From Oryzobacter telluris (GTDB lineage: Bacteria > Actinomycetota > Actinomycetes > Actinomycetales > Dermatophilaceae), in contig NZ_CP170723.1 of assembly GCF_043099285.1 (NCBI RefSeq), positions 3,038,001 to 3,102,000 on the forward strand: 64,000 bases of DNA. Reading direction: 5' to 3'. This document shows positions 57,128 to 64,000 of this stretch, piece after piece. A program made the translations under genes and the position numbers. The notes below the pieces were generated by a model. It did not search any database and was not told the origin of the DNA. It saw nothing but the letters and a program-made list of their open reading frames with translations. Position 1 is the stretch's first letter; each line of letters opens with the position of its first letter.

Positions 57128-58459
57128 GTGGACCGCAGCCCCGCCTTCCTCGCAGCGCTTGCGAGTGCCGCCGTGTCCGGCCTGGACCCGGTGAGCGTCG
57201 AGGCCCTGCCGAGCACCCCCGACCAGTCGTTCGACGTCGCCTTCGTCCAGGACGCCGAGCACCGCCGCTGGGTCGTGCGGGCCCCGCGGACCGACGTGGC
57301 CGGGGCCGAGATGGACCGCACGGTCGGCCTGCTCGCCCTCCTCGGGCGCCGCCTGCCGTTCGCCGTGCCGGCCCCGAGGGGCTTCGTCGCCCTCGCCGAG
57401 GGTGGCCGGGCGGCGGTGTACCCGTACCTACCCGGCCACCAGCTCGACTTCTCCGAGCTCCCGGCAGGCCCTGGCCTGGCGGCCGAGCTGGGCCGCGCGC
57501 TGGCCGCCCTCCACAACACCGACGCCGCCGTCTACGAGGAGGCGGGCCTGCCCTCGTACGACGCCGACGCCTACCGCAGCCGCCGCCTCGCCGAGCTCGA
57601 CCGGGCCGCCGAGAGCGGGCGGGTGCCGACCACGCTCCTCGCGCGGTGGGAGTCGGCCCTCGAGGACGTCTCGCTCTGGCGCTTCGCCCCCACCCCCACG
57701 CACGGCGACCTCACCGGCGACCAGGTGCTCGCGGTCTTCACCGACGACGCCGATGCCTCCACGGGGAAGATCCGCGCGGTGACCGGGTGGGAGGACGCCA
57801 AGGTCGCCGACCCTGCCGACGACTTCGCCGCCCTCGTCGCCGACGCCCGGCCCGAGGCCGTCGAGACGGTGCTCGAGGCGTACTCGCACCAGCGGGTCGA
57901 GCGCCCCGACGCCAACCTCCTCGTGCGCGCCCGGCTCGTTGCCGAGCTCGGGCTGCTCGGCACCCTCATGACCGCTCTCACCCGCAAGGACACCGGCGCG
58001 GTCGAGGTCCTCACCACCCAGCTGCGCCGCCTCGACGACGCGGTGCACGCCGATGAGGACGAGGACGACTACCGCCGCACGTCGCTGTCACCCGTGGTGC
58101 TGCGCCCGCGGCCCTCCCCTCCCCCGCCGCTCGTCGACGACGACGACGACGAGGACCTCCCGAGCCTGCCGAACGACGCGACGCCGCAGCCCGAGCCGCA
58201 GCCCGACGCGGAGGTGGAGGACGAGGTCGAGGAGTGGCTGCGCGCCGCACCGGCCGAGCCCGCCGCCGACCCCGAGCCCGACGACGACTGGCTCGACGAC
58301 GGCCGCGGCGCCGACACCCACGACCCGGTGGCGGCGGCGGAGTCCGACGCGCTCGCCGCGGAGATCGAGGCCGGGGCGGTGGAGTCGTTCGAGCAGGACG
58401 AGCAGGACGAGCCGGCGCAGGACGTCAGCGAGGACGAGCCGCGCCCAGCACACGGGTGA
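57128..58459 (+). CDS. APH-like phosphotransferase with acidic disordered tail
   Basis: This 443-residue protein has an aminoglycoside/macrolide phosphotransferase-like kinase domain (about residues 1-310), with TPTHGDLTGDQVLA as the HGD catalytic loop; the DxD metal site is changed to VTGWEDAKVADP. The last 130 residues are very acidic and Pro-rich, with runs of Asp/Glu, and are probably disordered. It is conserved in this neighbourhood in actinobacteria, so a housekeeping role is likelier than drug resistance. Its 3' end overlaps the adnB-like gene by 35 bp. Confidence 0.82.
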   Translation: MDRSPAFLAALASAAVSGLDPVSVEALPSTPDQSFDVAFVQDAEHRRWVVRAPRTDVAGAEMDRTVGLLALLGRRLPFAVPAPRGFVALAEGGRAAVYPYLPGHQLDFSELPAGPGLAAELGRALAALHNTDAAVYEEAGLPSYDADAYRSRRLAELDRAAESGRVPTTLLARWESALEDVSLWRFAPTPTHGDLTGDQVLAVFTDDADASTGKIRAVTGWEDAKVADPADDFAALVADARPEAVETVLEAYSHQRVERPDANLLVRARLVAELGLLGTLMTALTRKDTGAVEVLTTQLRRLDDAVHADEDEDDYRRTSLSPVVLRPRPSPPPPLVDDDDDEDLPSLPNDATPQPEPQPDAEVEDEVEEWLRAAPAEPAADPEPDDDWLDDGRGADTHDPVAAAESDALAAEIEAGAVESFEQDEQDEPAQDVSEDEPRPAHG

Positions 58460-61400
58460 TCTCGGCGAGGTCGGGCAGCTCCGGCCACACCGTCTCGCCC
58501 GTGGCCGCGTGGAAGAACGCCCCGCGCACCCGCGACGGGTCGACCCCGCGCAGCCGCGCCCACGCCAGCCGGTAGGCACCCAGCTGCACCGCCCGGGCAC
58601 GTGCCCGCTCGCCCGTGGCCGGGGCACCGGTCTTCCAGTCCACGACGACCCAGTGCGGCAGCCCGCCCGGTCCGGCCTCCTCGAAGACGGCGTCGATCCG
58701 CCCGCGCACGGCGATCCCGTCGACCACCGTCTCCACGCTCGTCTCGACCTCGGCCGGCATCCGGTCGGCCCACTCGCTGGCGAGGAAGGTGTCGCGCAGC
58801 CGCTCCAGGCCCACGTCGTCGGCGTCCTCGTCGGCCGAGCCCGGCAGGGCGTCGACGTCGACGAAGGCGGCGCGACTGTAGTGCTCCTCGACCCAGGCGT
58901 GGAACGCCGTGCCCCGGCGGGTGGCGAGCGCGGGGGGCTGCGGCACCGGCCGGCGCAGGTCGAGGGTGAACCGGTCGGCGTCGTCGGCAAGGGACACCAG
59001 GGCCGAGGTGGACAGGTGCGCCGGCAGCTCGACGTCGACGTCGGCACCCGACCGCCGACGGGCCCGCTCGTCGAGCAGCATCCGCACCTCGGCGTCCCAC
59101 GCCGACCCGGTGCCGGCGGACGCCCCCTGTGTCATCGCCGCACTGACCTCGCGGGCCGGGCCGAGGAGGCGCTGGCGGCGCTCGACGTGGTCGGTGGTGG
59201 GCCAGGAGACGCTGACCACCTCGGCGGTGCGCGGGTTCTGCGGCTTGGGGTCGTCGGTCGGCGGCAGGTCGGCCCACGGCCCGGGCGCGACGACGACGTC
59301 GCTGGCCCGCACCTCCTCGAGGAAGCGGGACGTGACCCTCGGCGTCGTGGCGGTCCCCCAGACGTGGGCGGTGAGGAGGAGGTCGCGGCGGGCGCGGGTG
59401 AGCGCGACGTAGGCGAGCCGCCGCTCCTCCGCGATGCCGTGGTCGGCGACGGCACCCGTGAAGCGGGTGAACGCGTCGTCGAGGGAGTCCCAGTCGTGGG
59501 GGTCGGACCAGCCGAACCGCGGCAGTCCCTCGACGTCGCCGCGCAGGTCGTAGGGCAGCGTCGCCAGCCCGGCGAGCCAGCCCTTGTCGCTGGGGTCGGC
59601 GTGGCCCCAGGCGTCGCCGACGACCTTGCCCTGGTTGCCCGAGTGGGCCGGGAAGGAGGACTCGACGAGCCCGGGGACGGCCACGACGTCCCACTCCAGG
59701 CCCTTGGCCGCGTGCACGGTCATCACCTGCACGGCGTCGGGTCGGGCCTCGACCCAACCCAGGTCGAGGCCGCGCTCCTCGGCGACCGCGGCCTCCAGCC
59801 AGGCGAGGAAGCCGCCGAGGGTCGCGCGCTCGGCGCTCGCGGCGAAGGTGCTGGCGACGTCGGCGAAGGCGTCGAGGTGGGCACGGGCCGCGCCGGGCGT
59901 GTACCCCGGGCGGGCGAGCACCTCGAGGTCGAGGCCCAGCGCCACCTCGGCCTCGGCCGTGAGCTCGGGCAGGCCGAGTCCGGTGAGGGCGCGCAGCCGC
60001 CGCACGGCGTCGCCGAGGCCGCGGAGCCGGGCCAGGGCGAGCTCGCCCACCCGCTGGCCGTCGGACCCGACCCACGCCGCGGGGGGCAGGTCGTCGAGGG
60101 CCTCGACGATGCTCGCCTCCTCGCTGCTGTCGGGCGAGAGGTCGGCGCGCCGGTCGCCCTGCGCGCGGGCGGTGCGCTGCCGGTGCCGCGCCCAGGCGCC
60201 GAGGCCGTCGAGGTCGGCGGCGCCCAGCCGGCAGGACGGGCCGGTGAGCAGCCGCATCAGCCGGTCGCCCCGCGAGGGGTCCTGCACGACGTGGAGCAGC
60301 GCGACGAGGTCGGCGACCTCGGGCGTGTGGAGCAGCCCGCCGAGGCCGACGACCTCGTGGGGCACCCCGGCCCGCTCGAGGGCGTCGACGACGGGGTCGA
60401 ACTGGGAGCGCTTGCGGCACAGCACCGCCGCCGTGCGACGCTCCGGGCGGCGCAGCCGCTCGGCGACCCACCCGACGACGTGCTCGGCCTCCTCCTCGAG
60501 GGTGACGAGCCGGGCGACCGCGACGTGCCCGGGACCGGCGTCGTCGCGCGCGACGAGCGAGCGGACGTCGACCCGCGTCGTGGCGGCGAGCGGACCGGCC
60601 ACGACGTTGGCGGCGTCGAGGACGACGCGGTCGTTGCGCCAGCTCGTGGACAGGTGGAGCACCGTGGCCGGGTCGGGGTCGCCGAAGTCGGAGCGGTACC
60701 GGTCGAGGGTGGTGGAGGACGCGCCGCGCCAGCCGTAGATCGACTGGTGCGGGTCGCCGACGGCGGTGACCGGCACCGGCTCGCCCTCGGCGACGAAGAC
60801 CGCGCGCAGCAGCTGCAGCTGGGCCTCGGAGGTGTCCTGGAACTCGTCGAGGAGCACGGCCCGGAACCGGCCGCGCTCGGCCTTGCCGACCTCGGCCACC
60901 GAGGTCGCGAGCCGGGCCGCGAGCGCCATCTGGTCGGCGAAGTCCATGGCGTCGCGCGAGCGCTTGAGCTCGGCGTACCGCTGGAGCAGCGGCACGACGG
61001 CCCGCCGCTCGCGCAGCACGGTGAGGGCCGTGCGCACCGTGGCCGGGTAGGCCTTCTTGCGCGAGGTCTCGCCCTTGGTGACGAGGTCGAGGGTGGCGAC
61101 CACCTCGTCGAGGTGCGCCGCGAGCTGGTCGGGGCCGACGAGGTGCTCGGCCATCTCCCCGGCGAGGTCGACGACGGCGGTGGTCACGGTGGACTCGGCC
61201 TTCTCGACGCCGTCCATCGGGCCGTCCCACGACGCGACCGCCTCGTGCGCGACCTGCCACGCCGCGGCCTCGGTGAGCAGCCGGCTCTCCGGCTCGACCC
61301 CGAGGCGCAGCCCGTGCTCGCGCACGATCCGGCCGGCGTACGCGTGGTACGTCGACACGGTCGGGACGTCGTCGAGGACCTCGGCGCCGTCCTCCGACGG

Positions 61401-61712
61401 CGGGGTCCACAGCCCGGTCTCGCGCAGCACGGTGAGCCGGGCCGCCAGCCGCTCGGAGAGCTCGCCGGCGGCCTTGCGGGTGAAGGTGAGGCCGAGGACC
61501 TCGTCGGGTCGGACGAACCCGTTGGCGACGAGCCAGACGACCCGGGCCGCCATCGTCTCGGTCTTGCCCGAGCCGGCGCCCGCGACGACGAGCAGCGGCC
61601 GCAGCGGCGCCTCGATGACGGCCGCCTGCTCGGGCGTGGGGGCGTACGGCTGGCCGAGGGCGCGAGCCAGCTCGACGGCGCCCCAGCGCACACCGGTGGT
61701 CGTGGCGGTCAC
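58425..61712 (-). CDS. adnB: AdnB-like UvrD-family helicase-nuclease
   Basis: This 1095-residue protein has an SF1A helicase core: Walker A VAGAGSGKTETMAARVVWL (44-51), LTFTRKAAGELSERLAA, Walker B LLDEFQDTSEAQ, GDPHQSIYGWRGASS and motif VI VALTRARRDLLL, then a C-terminal RecB-type nuclease with RGRIDAVFEE and VVVDWKTGAP. Helicase and nuclease in one chain, next to a second such protein, is the AdnAB arrangement of actinobacterial double-strand-break end resection (Rv3201c position). The GTG overlaps the adnA-like stop by 4 bp. Confidence 0.9.
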   Translation of the reverse strand: MTATTTGVRWGAVELARALGQPYAPTPEQAAVIEAPLRPLLVVAGAGSGKTETMAARVVWLVANGFVRPDEVLGLTFTRKAAGELSERLAARLTVLRETGLWTPPSEDGAEVLDDVPTVSTYHAYAGRIVREHGLRLGVEPESRLLTEAAAWQVAHEAVASWDGPMDGVEKAESTVTTAVVDLAGEMAEHLVGPDQLAAHLDEVVATLDLVTKGETSRKKAYPATVRTALTVLRERRAVVPLLQRYAELKRSRDAMDFADQMALAARLATSVAEVGKAERGRFRAVLLDEFQDTSEAQLQLLRAVFVAEGEPVPVTAVGDPHQSIYGWRGASSTTLDRYRSDFGDPDPATVLHLSTSWRNDRVVLDAANVVAGPLAATTRVDVRSLVARDDAGPGHVAVARLVTLEEEAEHVVGWVAERLRRPERRTAAVLCRKRSQFDPVVDALERAGVPHEVVGLGGLLHTPEVADLVALLHVVQDPSRGDRLMRLLTGPSCRLGAADLDGLGAWARHRQRTARAQGDRRADLSPDSSEEASIVEALDDLPPAAWVGSDGQRVGELALARLRGLGDAVRRLRALTGLGLPELTAEAEVALGLDLEVLARPGYTPGAARAHLDAFADVASTFAASAERATLGGFLAWLEAAVAEERGLDLGWVEARPDAVQVMTVHAAKGLEWDVVAVPGLVESSFPAHSGNQGKVVGDAWGHADPSDKGWLAGLATLPYDLRGDVEGLPRFGWSDPHDWDSLDDAFTRFTGAVADHGIAEERRLAYVALTRARRDLLLTAHVWGTATTPRVTSRFLEEVRASDVVVAPGPWADLPPTDDPKPQNPRTAEVVSVSWPTTDHVERRQRLLGPAREVSAAMTQGASAGTGSAWDAEVRMLLDERARRRSGADVDVELPAHLSTSALVSLADDADRFTLDLRRPVPQPPALATRRGTAFHAWVEEHYSRAAFVDVDALPGSADEDADDVGLERLRDTFLASEWADRMPAEVETSVETVVDGIAVRGRIDAVFEEAGPGGLPHWVVVDWKTGAPATGERARARAVQLGAYRLAWARLRGVDPSRVRGAFFHAATGETVWPELPDLAEITRVLGAARPR

Positions 61713-64000
61713 AGCAGCCTCCCCTCGGCCTGGGCGGGGCAGGAGTGCTTGACCTGGCACGGCCCGCAGTGCGACCCGGGCGTGGCCGCGAAGGTGGCGC
61801 CGGCCATCGCGTCGGCGGTGTCGTCGAGGAGGGCGCGGGCCCAGCCCGGTTCCTCGTCGTCGGTGAGCGGGACCTGCGCCTGGACGGTGGTCGACACGTT
61901 GGCCGCCTTGCCCAGCTGGAGGAGGGCGGCGCCGGCCGCGGTGGTGCCGTGCTCGGCGAAGGCTCCCTCGCCGACGGCGAGCTGGTAGGCCCCCAGCTGC
62001 CCGTGCCGGCGGACCTCCTCCTTGCTCGGCTTCGACGACCCGGTCTTGAGGTCGACGACGCGGACCCGCCCGGCGGGGTCGACCTCGACGCGGTCGACGG
62101 TGCCCGACACCACGGCCCGGCCGAGGGCGACCCGCAGCTTCTGCTCGGAGGCCGCGCGTCGCCAGCCCTCGGCACTCGTCTCGTCGACGTACCGGGCGAG
62201 GCGGCCGGTCATCCGCTGGGCCTCGGCGAGGCGGCGGCGCGAGAGCCAGCCCGGCGGCAGGCCGAGCCGTCCCCAGCGTCGCTCGACCTCGGCGGCGTAG
62301 GCGGCGGCGTCGGTGTCGCCGAGGTCGTGGGCGATCTCGTGCACGAGGATCCCGACGTCCTGCGCCCCCACCGACGGGCCGTCGCCGCCGCTGGCTCGCA
62401 GCACCCACTGCAGGCCGCAGCGCCAGAAGCCGTCGATCCCGCTGGGAGACACCCGGACCGGGTCCTCCGGCCCTCGGCGTGGGCGGTCGTCGGTGAGGTC
62501 GCGCAGCGTCCACCACTGGGCCGGGTCGGCGCCGGGCACCTGCTCGCGGGCGAGCCGGGCGAGGGTGGTGACGGCGGCGCCACGCACGCCGGGGTCGTCG
62601 GAGAGCAGCGAGCGGCGCAGCTCGGCGACGACGCCCTGGAGGGTCATCGGCCGCGGGACGTCGGTGAAGGGTCGCGCGTCGGGGCGCGGGTCGACCACGT
62701 CGAGGTAGGGCGAGGGCTGCTCGTCGTCGCTGCGCACCGCGGTGACGACGAGGTGCCGGCGGGCGCGGGTGCAGGCGACGTGGAACAGCCGGGTCTCGTC
62801 GTGCCGCACCTGCGCGCGGGCGGCGCGGGGCTCGGTGTCGCGGCCGGTGACGACGTCGACGAGGTCGGTGGAGCCGAGGAGCGAGCCGCGCAGCCGCAGG
62901 TCGGGCCAGACCCCCTCCTGCACGCCCGCGACGACCACGAGGTCCCACTCCAGCCCCGCCGCCCCGGCCGGCGTGACCAGGGCGACGGACTCGCCGGGCG
63001 CGGCGCGCGCGGCGAGGGTGTCGCCGGCGACGTCCTGCGAGAGCACGTGGTCGAGGAAGTCGGCGGGCCGGGAGGCCGGGAGCCGGTCGGTGAAGCGGGC
63101 AGCGGCGTCGAACAGGCCGAGCACGGCGTCGAGGTCGCGGTCGGCGCGGCCACCCGCGGGGCCTCCCCCCAGGGCCGTGTCGCGCCAGGCGGTGGCGAGG
63201 CGGCTGGCGCCCCACATGGCCCACAGGACGTCCTCGACGCCCTCGCCCTCGCGCAGCGCGTCGACGGCCGTGGCGAGGACGCGGTGGACCCGGCGGGCGG
63301 GGGCAGCCTCGGGTCCGAGCCGGTCGAGGGAGAGCGGGGCGAGGACGGCCTCGGCGAGGAGGACGTCGCTGGGCCGCCCGCCGCCGTCGTCGAGCTCGAC
63401 CCGGCGCAGCGAGCGCCGCAGCCGGCGCAGCGCCACGGCGTCGGCGCCCCCGACCGGCGAGCCGAGCACGTCGACGACGACCTCGGGGTCGAGCTCCTCG
63501 GCCCCGCCGACCACGTCGAGCGCGCAGCGCAGCAGGGCGAGGAAGGGGCGCACGGCGGCCTCGTCGCGGACGGGGAGCTCGGCGGCGGCGGTGTCGACCG
63601 GGACCCCGGCGCCGCGCAGCACCCGCCGCAGGGTGGCGGTGCGGGCCCCGCCGCGCACGACCACGGCCATCCGCGACCACGGCACGCCGTGCAGCAGGTG
63701 CGCCTCGCGGCACCGGCCGGCGACGAACGACGCCTCCTGGGCCACGGTGCGCAGCAGGTGCGCCTCGACGAGGCACTCCTCGTCGGTCGGCTGCGCCCCA
63801 CGGTGGGCCACGCCCCCGACGACCCCGACGTGGGCGACGACCCGCGCCGCGACCTCCCCGATGGCGCGGGGCGACCGGTGGCCGGTGCCCAGCACGAGCG
63901 TCGTGGCACCGGGCCAGCCCCGGGCGAACAGGCGCGGGTCGGCGCCGCGGAAGGTCTGGGTGGCGGCATCCGGGTCGCCGACGAGGACGAGCGGCACCGC
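61709..64000 (-). CDS. adnA: AdnA-like UvrD-family helicase-nuclease (N-terminus beyond window)
   Basis: The visible 763 C-terminal codons include motif III-like LVLVGDPDAATQTFRGAD, motif VI HVACTRARRHLVV, and a C-terminal nuclease with VDLKTGSSKPSKEE. A Cys in FWRCGLQWVLRA and CGPCQVKHSCP provide four cysteines for an AddB-like iron-sulfur cluster that staples the nuclease domain. The ATPase N-terminus lies past base 64000. It is upstream of and coupled to the adnB-like gene and matches Rv3202c. Confidence 0.9.
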   Translation of the reverse strand, partial: AVPLVLVGDPDAATQTFRGADPRLFARGWPGATTLVLGTGHRSPRAIGEVAARVVAHVGVVGGVAHRGAQPTDEECLVEAHLLRTVAQEASFVAGRCREAHLLHGVPWSRMAVVVRGGARTATLRRVLRGAGVPVDTAAAELPVRDEAAVRPFLALLRCALDVVGGAEELDPEVVVDVLGSPVGGADAVALRRLRRSLRRVELDDGGGRPSDVLLAEAVLAPLSLDRLGPEAAPARRVHRVLATAVDALREGEGVEDVLWAMWGASRLATAWRDTALGGGPAGGRADRDLDAVLGLFDAAARFTDRLPASRPADFLDHVLSQDVAGDTLAARAAPGESVALVTPAGAAGLEWDLVVVAGVQEGVWPDLRLRGSLLGSTDLVDVVTGRDTEPRAARAQVRHDETRLFHVACTRARRHLVVTAVRSDDEQPSPYLDVVDPRPDARPFTDVPRPMTLQGVVAELRRSLLSDDPGVRGAAVTTLARLAREQVPGADPAQWWTLRDLTDDRPRRGPEDPVRVSPSGIDGFWRCGLQWVLRASGGDGPSVGAQDVGILVHEIAHDLGDTDAAAYAAEVERRWGRLGLPPGWLSRRRLAEAQRMTGRLARYVDETSAEGWRRAASEQKLRVALGRAVVSGTVDRVEVDPAGRVRVVDLKTGSSKPSKEEVRRHGQLGAYQLAVGEGAFAEHGTTAAGAALLQLGKAANVSTTVQAQVPLTDDEEPGWARALLDDTADAMAGATFAATPGSHCGPCQVKHSCPAQAEGRLL

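Noticed and set aside
57128..58459. Aminoglycoside or macrolide resistance gene
   Set aside because: Only the fold and the HGD loop are shared; the metal site differs, and the chromosomal context is conserved housekeeping genes without mobile elements.
58425..63776. A single open frame of more than 1780 codons spanning two helicase regions
   Set aside because: Its first 690 codons are Arg/Pro-rich and lie in a different frame from the well-conserved AdnA-like protein at 61709-64000. The real start is the GTG at 61712, which overlaps that gene's stop.

Overview
The window is a very GC-rich, gene-dense stretch of an actinobacterial chromosome. The lineage call rests on a Kgd-type 2-oxoglutarate decarboxylase fusion, a SigR/RsrA redox switch, mycoredoxin, WhiB7 with an AT-hook, UvrD2, AdnAB-like helicase-nucleases, ribosomal protein bL37, nickel superoxide dismutase and many leaderless promoters. 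A member of the Micrococcales, perhaps the Intrasporangiaceae, is my best guess; the family is inference. I see no prophage, insertion sequence, integron or CRISPR array, and base composition looks uniform.

Layout. 1-3550: two CNNM/CBS membrane proteins (the first cut by the window edge) and an ABC-2 exporter. 3687-9494: kgd, a small DUF6104 protein, an SGNH hydrolase and an MDR-type oxidoreductase. 9558-14532: the dTDP-L-rhamnose locus, rmlB-rmlD-glycosyltransferase facing away from rmlA-rmlC, with a low-molecular-weight tyrosine phosphatase overlapping the end of rmlC. 14550-19530: malic enzyme, then a polar-amino-acid-type ABC importer coupled by a 4-bp overlap to the nickel-SOD maturation protease gene sodX, followed by sodN. 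19549-23511: manA and an operon of a 45-residue secreted peptide plus two membrane HD-domain proteins. 23662-26288: bL37, the sigR-rsrA redox operon, an alpha/beta hydrolase and an SRAP (HMCES-type) protein. 26376-29222: a DoxX-like membrane protein, aroA and rsgA. 29288-35250: a complete oligopeptide/dipeptide ABC importer. 35510-40992: a HisN-like phosphatase, a DNA alkyltransferase, an M16 peptidase pair and a type II NADH dehydrogenase.

41179-64000: initiator tRNA-fMet, then a block that follows the order of the Mycobacterium tuberculosis Rv3193c-Rv3202c region: UPF0182 protein, PPA1309 family, PDZ-Lon protease (YlbL), moaE, a DUF2342 protein, Nudix, a YgjP-like metallopeptidase, a DUF5679 zinc ribbon, a shortened ThiF/cyclodehydratase-like protein, an ABC1 kinase, an HhH-GPD repair protein, whiB7, uvrD2, mycoredoxin, nudC, a phosphotransferase-like protein, and the adnB-like and adnA-like genes, the last cut by the window edge.

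The most interesting signals are regulatory. (1) sigR has two stacked promoters: a distal exact SigR consensus (GGGAAT-N18-GTT) that would give an mRNA with a ribosome site and an upstream in-frame GTG, and a proximal housekeeping -10 that would give a leaderless mRNA for the short form. A near-consensus SigR promoter also precedes mycoredoxin. (2) whiB7 sits behind a leader of about 540 nt with a promoter carrying an AT-rich element just upstream of -35, a 79-codon leader ORF, a hairpin over that ORF's stop codon and a 15-bp terminator followed by a T-rich run, which together look like an antibiotic-responsive attenuator. (3) A 14-bp repeat occurs twice, 53 bp (five helical turns) apart, around the importer promoter. 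(4) At least fifteen genes have a -10-like hexamer (TANNNT or NANNNT) 6-9 nt before the start codon.
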